From Nitrososphaerota archaeon (GTDB taxonomy: Archaea; Thermoproteota; Nitrososphaeria; Nitrososphaerales; UBA183), in NCBI GenBank assembly GCA_029784825.1, contig JAFMAU010000002.1, forward strand, positions 34,396-98,395: DNA of 64,000 nucleotides. Direction: 5' to 3'. The translations under genes and the position numbers were made by a program. Below the pieces are notes generated by a model. It was not told where the DNA came from. It worked only from the letters and a program-made list of their open reading frames with translations, and made no database searches. Below, one piece after another: positions 9,054 to 18,205 of this stretch (positions are counted from its first letter, which is position 1; the number at the start of each line of letters is the position of its first letter).

Positions 9054-10223
9054 CTAAGTTTCGTGCCGGATGTTCTTTGCAACCAAATCCTTCAAGGTTG
9101 ACTCCGCTTCTTGTATCGTATAATTCGTCTCAATTAATCTTCTCCCTTCAGTTGAAAGAACCCGGGCAAGTTGTACATTGGAAGTTATCTCGCTTAGGCA
9201 CTTTGCGAGATCAAACTCGTTTCCCTTCTCAAACACCAATCCATTCTTTCTATGGCTTACAATTCTAGTATTGGGAGGAATATCTGAAACCAGGCAAACA
9301 CACCCTACAGACAGTCCTTCCAGTAAAGCTGAGGACATTCCTTCGCGTCGAGACGGCAGGATAAAGATTGCAGCATCCGCCAGAAAGTGGGGGATAGATT
9401 CATGTTCCATAAAACCCATAATGGTGACAATGTCTCCAATTTCGCTTTTCAGGATAAATTTAGTGAGCGCCTCTTCCTGTGGTCCCGAGCCGACCAAGAA
9501 GAGGTGAAAATCCTTCTCCCGAGCTTCATCACTGAAAAGAATGATTGCCTTTAGCAGAGTGAAGATATCCTTCTCTTCACTGAGTCTGGAAACCGCAACA
9601 GCCTTCCAAAGCCTTTTCTTTTCGAACGAAAAGAACCGAAACACCGATGTGTCCACTCCGAAGTGCCGAACTACAGAGGGTTCACTTTTCAAAAGACGCT
9701 TAAGTCGCATGGCCCTTTCTTCGTCAAGCGCCGTGAGCTTTACACCCTTTCCAGTAAAGAACCTCAACAAAGCAACCACAGGCACGTGCGAAAGTAGTAC
9801 ATCCACATCGCCTCCATCAGTGTGAATGATTACAACGCGGCCAGTAATCACCCCAACCACGGAAGCAACTAGTCCATTCGGTACCGCCCACACTGCGACA
9901 ACGCAATCTGGGTTCAGTTCTCTCGCCGCGTTCAACGAGGTGATTATTGTTTTCAAAGTGTAGATTCCAAGACTCGCAATGTAAAGTGCCATCCTTTCGA
10001 TTTGGCCATAATAGGTGCCTTTCGGACTCCTAATCAGGGAGTTTATGCGAGCCTGCAATATTTCCCTAAGCCTGCTGCCGACTACAACCACACCAAAGTT
10101 TTCACGTGGCGTTATGGACGCGTTTCTGGTGACATCGGTTACCTGAAATGTGAAGCTGCTGCCCCGTTTGTACATCTCTACTCCGGGATTGTTGTCAGCT
10201 ATTAGCAGAACTCGAAAGGTCAT
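9054..10223 (-). CDS. Family 4 glycosyltransferase
   Basis: The start chosen is the ATG giving MTFRVLLIADNNPGVEMYKR (389 residues). A GTG 30 bp further out is possible but only adds a tail. It has two Rossmann-like halves. The C-terminal GT4 core shows AVAVSRLSEEKDIFTLLKAI, LFLVGSGPQEEAL, then the E-x7-E type site ILPSRREGMSSALLEGLSVG. The middle segment IIHTDGGDVDVLL is shared with the plus-strand GT4 at 13613-14746, so the two are paralogues. It acts in the cytoplasm or at the inner membrane face. Confidence 0.86.
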   Translation of the reverse strand: MTFRVLLIADNNPGVEMYKRGSSFTFQVTDVTRNASITPRENFGVVVVGSRLREILQARINSLIRSPKGTYYGQIERMALYIASLGIYTLKTIITSLNAARELNPDCVVAVWAVPNGLVASVVGVITGRVVIIHTDGGDVDVLLSHVPVVALLRFFTGKGVKLTALDEERAMRLKRLLKSEPSVVRHFGVDTSVFRFFSFEKKRLWKAVAVSRLSEEKDIFTLLKAIILFSDEAREKDFHLFLVGSGPQEEALTKFILKSEIGDIVTIMGFMEHESIPHFLADAAIFILPSRREGMSSALLEGLSVGCVCLVSDIPPNTRIVSHRKNGLVFEKGNEFDLAKCLSEITSNVQLARVLSTEGRRLIETNYTIQEAESTLKDLVAKNIRHET

Positions 10224-10298
10224 TCGTTCTATGGGTCTTGACACTCTCCACAACTGGTATATTGTGCTTTCGCAGCAAGCCCCTTCGGGAAAGTACTC

Positions 10299-11483
10299 TC
10301 AGTTTTCCAACAGGCGGCTATATTCCAACCACTTCTGAGTCACTCGCATGCCATATTCAAATGAATAGCGAGGATGATATCCTAGAAGTGACTCCGCCTT
10401 CTGTGGATTGAACTTCGCCCTACTTGTGAAGATGTCCATCATCCCTGACGATGGTGCTTTGTGGACAGTGTCTCCAATAACTCTCAAGGATTCAGGCCCC
10501 CTCAAGAAATGGTCCTTAAGACTTGACGGAACAAGAGCCGCCAATGCCTGAACTCGCTTTGTCATACCATATTCGTTTAAGAAATTAATGATTTGTCCTA
10601 GTGCATCCACTTGTTCCACCAGAGACGGCAGGACACCAATGCTAGATTTTGGTCCTTGCAAGAGGTGCCTAATACTAGACTGGAACTGCCTTCGAGTTTG
10701 TTCCTCAGCTTCTCTCCTAGTGGCACTATAGACTGGGAGTGGTGGAGTAAACATTCGCGCGTAAGAACCGAAGAAGTCACGCCACGACATCAATTCTGTA
10801 TCGGCGATGATGAATGTATGTCCAACCGCGGATTCGCTCGTAATCGCGAGCAATATCGCGTCAACTACATTGTCGACGTATACTGCGTTGGAAGGAGTAT
10901 TACCCCCATCAATCAATACGACGTCGCGTCGTTTAAGCATGGAGATAGGACGAACAGTCCAGGGGCGGGAATATGGCCCGAAGATGTTTGTCGGCCTGAG
11001 AACAATGCCCGGAAGATTGTTCTCCCGAATCGCGTTCTGCACTAGTCTCTCTGACTCGATTTTAATGCGACAGTAAACATCACTTGTCTTTGGAAGAGGG
11101 GAGTTCTCGTCAGTATTTGGCGGCGCAGAGTAACCATGAACCGCAACTGAACTTATGTGCACGAATTTTTTTATCCCTTGTGACAATGACGCTCGGACCA
11201 GTGCTCGTGTGCCACTGATAGTTTCGAATTTTGTCCCAAGCGCACAATGCACCACCACTTGGGCGCCTCTAAGAGAATCGGATACCGACCTCTCCGAAGC
11301 AAGATCACACTTTATTATCTGGACCGGAAGTCTGCCCAATCTTGTAGCATGTGAGTAAGTGTGGATTAACCCCCGGATTTCACAATTGGAGTTAGCAAGT
11401 ACCAACCGTTCAACAAAGCGCCCGCCAAGAAATCCTGATGCCCCAGTTACAAGCACTCTTAAATTCTCAATCTTCAGATTCAA
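10299..11483 (-). CDS. NAD(P)-dependent extended SDR (epimerase/reductase)
   Basis: A 394-residue extended SDR, longer than the usual 320. The N-terminal VLVTGASGFLGGRFVERL binds NAD(P). The active site has HISSVAVHG and the Tyr/Lys of VYCRIKIESERL. LRPTNIFGPYSRPW and NAVYVDNVVDAIL follow. An insertion of about 70 residues (about 255-330) separates the catalytic core from the C-terminal KAESLLGYHPRYSFEYG, which is the usual substrate-domain end. Probably modifies a nucleotide-linked or lipid-linked sugar. It is followed at 45 bp by the GT4 gene on the same strand. Confidence 0.8.
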   Translation of the reverse strand: MNLKIENLRVLVTGASGFLGGRFVERLVLANSNCEIRGLIHTYSHATRLGRLPVQIIKCDLASERSVSDSLRGAQVVVHCALGTKFETISGTRALVRASLSQGIKKFVHISSVAVHGYSAPPNTDENSPLPKTSDVYCRIKIESERLVQNAIRENNLPGIVLRPTNIFGPYSRPWTVRPISMLKRRDVVLIDGGNTPSNAVYVDNVVDAILLAITSESAVGHTFIIADTELMSWRDFFGSYARMFTPPLPVYSATRREAEEQTRRQFQSSIRHLLQGPKSSIGVLPSLVEQVDALGQIINFLNEYGMTKRVQALAALVPSSLKDHFLRGPESLRVIGDTVHKAPSSGMMDIFTSRAKFNPQKAESLLGYHPRYSFEYGMRVTQKWLEYSRLLEN

Positions 11484-11505
11484 CGACCCCCTTTTAACGA
11501 CCCCC

Positions 11506-12516
11506 TCAAGTCGTGCCGCGTACCCACTCTAAGTCCATGAGTTGTTTTTTCGAGTATGCTGCCTCAATAATTGACAAACTGCGCAACCCCTCTTCGCCGC
11601 TTACGAAAGGGGTTTTCTTGCTCCGCAAGACGTCGCGAAAGTCGGTGAGTTGGGTCGCAAAATAACGTAGTTTCTTGTACCCTGATGGGACAAGCTGGCG
11701 TTTAGTACAGGTTCGATTTTCTTTGCGAGATATCGTAATATCTTCGGTGCTATGTGGTGAATACTCTATAGAACCCTCCGTACCATATATGAGGTATGTA
11801 TTCCGAAGTTCCCGATCTCTACTCAATTCTACGCGGCCCCGAACATTACCCGATTTCGTGTGGAAGGTCAAGTGCATTACGCAATTAGCTTCCACGCCCC
11901 CGAGATTGTCATCTTTGTATTCGTCAATAGTGAAAGAAGGCGCCAGCCACCAAGAAAGAAGATCCAAGACATGAGACCCGGTGTCAACCAAGACTCCGCC
12001 TCCCGCCTGTTCCTTGTTAAAGAAGAAACCCGATTCGGTAGGCCACCCATAGGGCGAACCTTCTTCGGCGTCAAAACCTAGAACCGTTCCAATCTCTGCC
12101 TTTTCGATAGAATTCTTTACAAGCCTTGAACTGTTGTAAAACCGCCTGACGAAACCCACAGCCAGACTTGCACCGGTCTTTCTGGCCGCTGCTATGGCAC
12201 CTTGAGCCTCTTGAACTGATAGTGCAAGAGGCTTCTCCACCAGGACGGAAGTTCCCTCATTAAGGAATTCGCGAGAAAAGCGTGAGTGCAGGTAGTGTGG
12301 CAGGGCTAGAACGACCCCATCGACCTTCCCGATGCAGTCTCGAAAATCACTAGAGACTACATCGGCACCCAAGACGCTTCCGATGCTTCTAGCTCGGCCA
12401 AGGTCAGTGTCGACAACTGCCTTGACCCGTATGCCTGTTGTCAAGCGTAGAGCCGGCACGTAAACTGTCGAAACTACGGCGCCACAACCAACTATGCCCA
12501 GCTCCACTTCTTTCAA
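11506..12516 (-). CDS. Gfo/Idh/MocA family oxidoreductase
   Basis: A 336-residue NAD(P)-dependent dehydrogenase. It starts ELGIVGCGAVVSTVYVPALR, carries the conserved LVEKPLALSVQEA (EKP motif) near residue 93, and AGGGVLVDTGSHVLDLLSWW with the catalytic Asp/His. Members oxidise or epimerise sugars, often at C3 of a UDP-sugar. It precedes the SDR gene by 22 bp and is probably in the same operon. It is one of three such genes in the locus (also at 19363 and 24053), each quite different in sequence. Confidence 0.85.
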   Translation of the reverse strand: MKEVELGIVGCGAVVSTVYVPALRLTTGIRVKAVVDTDLGRARSIGSVLGADVVSSDFRDCIGKVDGVVLALPHYLHSRFSREFLNEGTSVLVEKPLALSVQEAQGAIAAARKTGASLAVGFVRRFYNSSRLVKNSIEKAEIGTVLGFDAEEGSPYGWPTESGFFFNKEQAGGGVLVDTGSHVLDLLSWWLAPSFTIDEYKDDNLGGVEANCVMHLTFHTKSGNVRGRVELSRDRELRNTYLIYGTEGSIEYSPHSTEDITISRKENRTCTKRQLVPSGYKKLRYFATQLTDFRDVLRSKKTPFVSGEEGLRSLSIIEAAYSKKQLMDLEWVRGTT

Positions 12517-12899
12517 GAATTCCCACTAATCCCGAAGGGCATTCTCTGCCCGTTATTTGTCTTGTGTGGCACCCCATAAAAACCCCATGGGTGATTTACA
12601 CCTGTGATGAGGCCTACGTTTCCGAGTTGGTAACCAACCCGAGGACACTCGAGTCCCTCTCGAGCAATTTAGGCGATGCGAAAAACGCGATGTCTGATGC
12701 TTCTTCCGCAAATTTTGCCCCCAGATATAAGCACAGGACGATGATTGCAAACTCACTTAATTCGTTGTTTTTCATTGGTATTCTTTTCCATGAGTTGAAG
12801 GATGTGGCCTGAAGAAGTAGAAGTAAGACACGCAACTATGTTAGTATCCCTCTGGATGGCGTTGACGGGCGACTGTTCCCCATGCGATTTGCCTCCAGG

Positions 12900-13530
12900 C
12901 TCTCCTTGAGATTTCATAGTGGTTCGTTGGGCGGAGTTCTCTGTGGCGAGCGTCCTCAAAAGCCCTAAGTCGGTTCTGTCGGATTCAGCTTGGAGGCATT
13001 CCTGGGAACGATTGCGAACTCGATATTGTGTTACGAAGCGTGGTTGAGTACCCTGTCCACGATGTGAGCAAAAGCACTGTCGTATGGTATATAGAAAAGG
13101 ACGAGTGCTGGATAGAAGCTCCTGAGGATCTTGAGGAAGGCGAGGAGCTCCGAGTTCGTCGATGGAGAGCACGGCAAAAGCCTGTCCGTTACTATCGACA
13201 GAATAACTCCTATCGGCGCGCTTCCAGGCGTCCTTAGGGACGTTACGCTTCAACTCTACCATCCTTCTCTTTCCTATCAAGATCCTGGTCGCTGGACGCC
13301 TTCCAGACTTCGTCCTCTGGTGGGATATCACGCGCCCCTTCAGTCGCCTCGCTATCGCCTGGGCAGTGGAGTCCGGGTTCTAGGATTGCATCACCTGCAG
13401 CCTCCTCCTCAATATGATCAAACCATCCCTGTGCCCTATGTCGTGTTGCGCCCTCCCTTCCTTTGGCGTCAAATCCCTAGCATAGATGCGCATGAACCAG
13501 AGAGCGTCGTATATGTCAGCAATTGAACGA
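12900..13530 (-). mobile_element. IS630-type DDE transposase relic
   Basis: On the minus strand, frames must be switched to follow one protein. An N-terminal HTH-like part reads RDLTPKEGRAQHDIGHRDG then STAQAIARRLKGRV. A middle part reads SELLAFLKILRSFYPALVLF with DSAFAHIVDRVLNHA. The end is FAIVPRNASKLNPTEPT, which parallels the IS630 LPPYSPxLNPIExxW signature. Stops and frameshifts interrupt it throughout, so it is dead. Ends are approximate. It fills most of the 1.1-kb gap between the Gfo/Idh gene and the next GT4. Confidence 0.5.
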
Positions 13531-13612
13531 GAGACCCACTCGCTTCCCAAACAACTGAGAATGTTGGATGAGTCGTTTGGAACGGCCTAGGTCATAAATT
13601 CAACCTTAAAGC

Positions 13613-14746
13613 ATGAGCCAAAGCGGAGTGAAAGTGAAAGGATTGCGAATTCTAGTCATTGATGACCTTGGTATCGGAGGGTCGATTCAAACCTACGCAA
13701 AAATCACGAAGATTGTGCTAATTACAAAACGCGCTGAGCTTCTAAAGCTTCAAAGTCCTGGTGTGGCGGTACACAGGATTCCGTCACGAAGATTTGTCGA
13801 GAAATTCGAATTGCCAAGTGTCTTGGACTTCGTCAGCTACTTCGCTAGCGCCACTGCGATCTCCATCATAGCAGCTACAAAATACAGGGTAAAGAAGATA
13901 GTTGGAGTCTACTCTTTTCCCCAGGGCTTAGTAGCTATGCTTGTCGGCGCTCTGACCAAGAATGAGGTCCTGATCGATACCGACGGCGGAGACATTGACC
14001 TGCTTCTTCGTAATAGATTCATCAGAGCAACTCTCAGAGCTTTCACGAAAAGGACGACCACCATACTAGCTCTAAATCCAAGCAAAGCCAAGGCCATTAA
14101 ACGATTACTTGGTCATGACGCCCATGTCCTAAGCACAATAGGTGTGGATGCTGAGCGGTTTCCTTTCGTCCCATTTCGGTCTAAATCCAAGTGGAAAGCA
14201 ATATGCGTAAGTAGATTCAGTCCAGAGAAAGGATTATTTGTACTACTCAACGCCGTGAAAGGTCTCGCCCCCCTCGCGAGACAGAGCAATATCGAACTTT
14301 CCTTGATTGGATATGGTCCAGAGGAGAGCAGAATTCGTGAATACATTAGATTTAATGCGATCGAAGATATCGTACGAGTAGTTGGCCCAGTGGATCATGA
14401 CTCCATATCAACTCAGTACTCCGAAGCCGCAATCTTCATTCTCCCCTCGTATAGAGAAGGTCTTTCCGTCGCCCTACTTGAAGCGATGAGTTCCGGCTGC
14501 TTGTGCGTGGTATCTGATATACCCAGTAACATGTATGTTATCAGTCCCGGCTCGAATGCAATCACTTTCCGCAGCGGCGATCATGTTGATCTTACAAAGA
14601 GGTTAAATTGGATTTTCAGCCACCAGAGTGAAGTTGCACTAATCAGTAAGAACGCAAGCCAGCATGTTGCGGAAAATTTTTCTAGGGAAAAGGCGATTAG
14701 AGACTTGGCAAAACTCCTGAGTCAGTCTCCATCCATTAGCAAGTAG
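13613..14746 (+). CDS. Family 4 glycosyltransferase
   Basis: A 377-residue GT4 with the C-terminal core AICVSRFSPEKGLFVLLNAV, LSLIGYGPEESRI and the acidic site ILPSYREGLSVALLEAMSSG. The middle has VLIDTDGGDIDLLL, aligned with IIHTDGGDVDVLL in the minus-strand GT4 at 9054-10223; the surrounding 80 residues also match, so they arose by duplication. The N-terminal domain looks about 20 residues short after IDDLGIGGSIQTYAK, which may reflect a small deletion. It is flanked on both sides by transposase relics and oriented opposite to the locus. Confidence 0.82.
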   Translation: MSQSGVKVKGLRILVIDDLGIGGSIQTYAKITKIVLITKRAELLKLQSPGVAVHRIPSRRFVEKFELPSVLDFVSYFASATAISIIAATKYRVKKIVGVYSFPQGLVAMLVGALTKNEVLIDTDGGDIDLLLRNRFIRATLRAFTKRTTTILALNPSKAKAIKRLLGHDAHVLSTIGVDAERFPFVPFRSKSKWKAICVSRFSPEKGLFVLLNAVKGLAPLARQSNIELSLIGYGPEESRIREYIRFNAIEDIVRVVGPVDHDSISTQYSEAAIFILPSYREGLSVALLEAMSSGCLCVVSDIPSNMYVISPGSNAITFRSGDHVDLTKRLNWIFSHQSEVALISKNASQHVAENFSREKAIRDLAKLLSQSPSISK

Positions 14747-14894
14747 GTAAAGGTGAGTCGAAGTGGACCCGTCAATTTACATATGTTTCTGAGTGCTCCA
14801 AGCCTCACAAATTCCATCGTCACCGGATTATCTCCGCTTCCTCCAAAATGACATTTCCATGGTTCCAAGCGGTCAGTTACTCTGACGGCACGAG

Positions 14895-15700
14895 CTACCC
14901 CGGAGACGAATGAAACCTCCGATGGTTGAAGTCCTCGAACGTTTCGAGGATCGCGATTTCTGCCTCCTAATGGCTGTGGAAGCCTCTCGCCCAGGCGTAC
15001 TCCTTTTTCAGCGTCTTAGCGAACGATGCAATGTACCCGTTCTGCTCAATGATGTGGTAGAAGATGCACTTACCCAGAGGCCGAGGGCTTCAGCGTGCCC
15101 TCGAATGCGTGAGTGGTGTACTGTGACCCGTTGTCTTCTGGCACGGCTTCGTCATGAGAGGCGACCGCGTTACTGACTGCCATTGAAGCGGGCTCCGTCA
15201 CCGCTGACTTCTCTAGGGCGTAGCCTCGGCACTCCTTGTGGAAGACGTCCGGGACATTGAAGAGATGGCACCTCCTAGCGACATGTTCGTGATAGGAGTC
15301 AAGGCCGCATCAACTTCCGCCCTTCGACTAGTATGCTGGTGATGAGAGAATTGGCAGGCGCAGGAGGAGCCCTCCTTAGGTCTGGTGCCGTTAACCATCT
15401 CCGCATCCTTCTCACCGTGGAACATGTAGTTTAGCCAGTCTAGGGTGCCAGTGATAGGCCGGTTCAGGGTCCCTTCTCCTCAGCTCTTCGACGACAGAGT
15501 CGCTACTCTGCAGTTCGTACCTGCCGATGGTCTTGAAGCGCATAGAGCTGTGTCCGAGTTAGGGGCCTTCGTCCCGATCTTTTTCGAGGCGTTGCTCATT
15601 CCTTCGGCGTACCGGTTGAGTGCAGACGAGTTGGGCAAGGGAGCGTACACTGTTGCTTTTCGCGCGCATGCTACTAGGTTTCACCTCTAAGCAAGATAGC
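14895..15700 (-). mobile_element. Integrase-core (rve/IS3-IS481 type) transposase relic
   Basis: Reading the minus strand across frames gives ALEKSAVTEPASMAVSNAV, then DNGSQYTTHAFEG (the second catalytic Asp block). Next comes EQNGYIASFAKTLKKEYAWA and EDFNHRRFHSSPG, the classic C-terminal part of the DDE integrase core with the final Glu region. In-frame stops and shifts separate the blocks. Further out, about 15430-15700, a YAEGMSN stretch may be the HTH. It is a decayed copy; ends are approximate. It occupies the gap between two glycosyltransferase genes. Confidence 0.55.
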
Positions 15701-15880
15701 TCATGGAGACATCTCGGCGGGAAGGGTCGAAGCCTTTGACTAGGTCGGTGACCGTGGCCGAGGTTTCGGAGTGAAGGTTCCATTCGCCCGTGAAGCAAGC
15801 CCCGTTGGGCGACCACTAACATCCGAACTCATTCGGAGATACAATTAATCGCTTTTCTGATGGGCTCAACGTATCTCCAG

Positions 15881-17050
15881 TTATGTCATCGCGTAAAGAA
15901 GAGCCTCGTATTGCCTTGCCAAAGAAGACCAACTCCGCTTATACGCTAAGGAAATCTCTTCGGGTACCGGCGACTTACTGGACACCACTAGTTCTCTTAT
16001 GACTCGATAGTATTCTTCCGTTGTCGTTGCGTATTTTACCAAACTACCACCGGGCGATGACATTATCCCAGGTAGCTTCGTAGAAATAACTGGCTTTCCT
16101 AACGCGAAATATTCCCAAAGTTTGTTAGGGACTGCAGCTTTTGAGACATCGTAATTAAGGTTAAAGGGAATGAGGCAAGCGTCCATGCTCTGTATGAATC
16201 TCGGAAGCATTCCATAGGGTACCCAACCATTTGTCCAACGAAGATGGTCTTGAATCCCAGCGCGCTCTGCTTTTTCTCTTATTCTACTCATCTGATTGGT
16301 ATGGAATTCTCCACCGACGAGAAATAACTTAATCTCAAGTCCTTCTTCAATCAAGTACTTCATGGCCCCAATAACGGGGTCAAAATCAAGCCAGAATTCG
16401 ATCATTCCAACGAACCCTAGCACAAAGTCGAGTTCACGCATACCAAACGAAGCACGAATGTCGGGGTGGTCCTCGGTATCCTTGTCGAAGAATATGTCGC
16501 CCACACCGTTGGGTATCATACAAGTCTTTTTGGCGCCCATCTTGGTAGAATAATCCGCCAGGAAAGGCGCACAAGGGACAACGACATCAGTGTGACGAAT
16601 TATGTGTCGCATGGCAGATTCAAGAGTGAATACTGCGGCCTTACCAACCGGGCTGCCCAAATTCACAAAATATCCCACAGCCGAAGTGGGAAAATGATCT
16701 GCAAGGTCTAGCACTGTCACGCTTGATCTCTGAACGTGTTTGATTGTCGAGAACACTGGCAGAATGTTGGAATTAATCACAGCGTCGAACTCGAATTCGT
16801 CACATAATTTTTGAATTGCAAGTTTGTGAGAAAGCAGATTTAAGGAGTAGTAGACAGCTGGATTGGAATTCAGGTACTCGTGAGGGACTTGGTGCACCTT
16901 GCAATTGGTTATTTGGGAGGTTCTGTTACCCATATTGAAGCGTAACACATGAACATCGTGGACGAGCGACAAGCAATCTGCTATGTGATGAAGCCTTCCC
17001 CTGTGAGGATGGCCTAACCAGTCGAACATTGGAATAATGAGGATCCTCAA
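15881..17050 (-). CDS. Glycosyltransferase, GT4-like (GT-B fold)
   Basis: A 389-residue GT-B protein. The N-terminal domain starts ILIIPMFDWLGHPHRGRLHH. The linker has CMIPNGVGDIFF, followed by FVLGFVGMIEFWLDFDPVI, LFLVGGEFH and the donor-site block AAVPNKLWEYFALGKPVIST. The glutamate in LWEYFA takes the place of the usual E-x7-E. Its start overlaps the 2-epimerase stop by 4 bp (ATGA), so they are translationally coupled, suggesting it uses an acetamido sugar made by that pathway. The donor is inferred only. Confidence 0.82.
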   Translation of the reverse strand: MRILIIPMFDWLGHPHRGRLHHIADCLSLVHDVHVLRFNMGNRTSQITNCKVHQVPHEYLNSNPAVYYSLNLLSHKLAIQKLCDEFEFDAVINSNILPVFSTIKHVQRSSVTVLDLADHFPTSAVGYFVNLGSPVGKAAVFTLESAMRHIIRHTDVVVPCAPFLADYSTKMGAKKTCMIPNGVGDIFFDKDTEDHPDIRASFGMRELDFVLGFVGMIEFWLDFDPVIGAMKYLIEEGLEIKLFLVGGEFHTNQMSRIREKAERAGIQDHLRWTNGWVPYGMLPRFIQSMDACLIPFNLNYDVSKAAVPNKLWEYFALGKPVISTKLPGIMSSPGGSLVKYATTTEEYYRVIRELVVSSKSPVPEEISLAYKRSWSSLARQYEALLYAMT

Positions 17051-18150
17051 CTTGTTTGCAGCAACCTCAGCGCGTGATCCGCAATCTTCTTAGGAGCGCC
17101 TTTCCTGAAAGGTACTCGCCAATTTCGCTTTCTGCTTATCATGCGCAAAGATTTCCTGAGTATATTTTCTGGATCAACGCCAGCCACAACGTTCGCCCCT
17201 ACACGCAACGTTTCGGTCCACTCAATGTTGTCTCTAATCGTTACGCAGGGGACTTTCAATATGCAAGCTTCTTCTACCGCTCCTCCGCTATCTGTAAGCA
17301 ACAAACGAGAATTGGACACAAGAACAAGAAAATCCATGTATCCTAATGGATTGATTAATTCGACACCGTCCGGCACTGCTAAGGAGAACTCCAAGATTCG
17401 CTTCAGTGTTCTCGGGTGAACCGGAAAGATTGCCCTAAGATGGGTTCTTTCACTTACCCTGGCCAAACCATTCAAAATGCTCTTGAGATTGTTCTTGTCA
17501 TCTACATTCTCCTTCCTGTGAGATGTGCATACCAAGTACTCATCCTGGCGAAGACTTAGCAGCGACATGACTTTGCTCTTGCGACTCGCAATCTTGAGGT
17601 TTTCTGATACTGCCTCGACTATTGGGTTTCCGACTACGAAGACTTCGCCATGAACTGACTCGCTTTCTACCTGTCGTTTTGCTTCTGAAGATGGGACGTA
17701 AAGGTAGTCAGAGATATGATCTATGATTATTCGGTTGTGTTCTTCTGGCATGCGCCAATCGAAACTCCTCAACCCTGCTTCAACATGACCCAAGATGAGG
17801 TCAAGTTTCCTTGCTGCTAGTGCTCCTGCGAGGTTCGTATTTGCATCTCCTCCGACCAGAACCAGCTTCGGTCTCACCTCCATCAAGATTCTTTCAATCC
17901 CTCTTAGCATCGCCGCCGTTTGTTCCCCTGGATAACTCGATGGCTGAAAACATGCTCTAAGTCTCGGGGGCTTCAGATTCAATTGGTCGTAGAAAATTCG
18001 ATCCATATTGTAAGAGTAATGCTGGCCCGAGTGAATTAGAAAAAACGGAATCTTCCGAGATTCGAATTCGCGAATTAGAGGACTGAATTTTATGATGCTA
18101 GGTCTTGTTCCAGTTACAATCGCGACACTGTTCTTACTCAAGAGAAGCAC
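17047..18150 (-). CDS. wecB: UDP-N-acetylglucosamine 2-epimerase (non-hydrolysing type)
   Basis: A 367-residue protein with the WecB/WbpI pattern: AIVTGTRPSIIKFSPLIREF, LIHSGQHYSYNMD, GHVEAGLRSFDWRMPEEHNR carrying catalytic Glu and His, YVPSSEAKRQ, FVVGNPIVEAV and LLTDSGGAVEEACILKVPCV. It interconverts UDP-GlcNAc and UDP-ManNAc, or the same reaction on a 2,3-diacetamido-uronate as in WbpI. The aminotransferase, Gfo/Idh and acetyltransferase genes nearby favour the second possibility. It overlaps the downstream GT gene by 4 bp. Confidence 0.9.
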   Translation of the reverse strand: MLLLSKNSVAIVTGTRPSIIKFSPLIREFESRKIPFFLIHSGQHYSYNMDRIFYDQLNLKPPRLRACFQPSSYPGEQTAAMLRGIERILMEVRPKLVLVGGDANTNLAGALAARKLDLILGHVEAGLRSFDWRMPEEHNRIIIDHISDYLYVPSSEAKRQVESESVHGEVFVVGNPIVEAVSENLKIASRKSKVMSLLSLRQDEYLVCTSHRKENVDDKNNLKSILNGLARVSERTHLRAIFPVHPRTLKRILEFSLAVPDGVELINPLGYMDFLVLVSNSRLLLTDSGGAVEEACILKVPCVTIRDNIEWTETLRVGANVVAGVDPENILRKSLRMISRKRNWRVPFRKGAPKKIADHALRLLQTS

Positions 18151-18205
18151 ATCAGATTACACGATATTGGAAGCAAGAGTGGAATTCGACTTACTCCCGG
18201 ATTTA

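Noticed and set aside
12614..12835. Hydrophobic minus-strand frame (EFAIIVLCLYLGAKFAEEA) resembling the start of a cation/proton antiporter
   Set aside because: Only some 60 residues, no continuation in any frame and no ribosome site. Kept only as a possible fragment.
12753..13331. 192-residue minus-strand frame
   Set aside because: Assigned to the IS630-type relic; as one continuous protein it does not align, and the conserved blocks lie in several frames.
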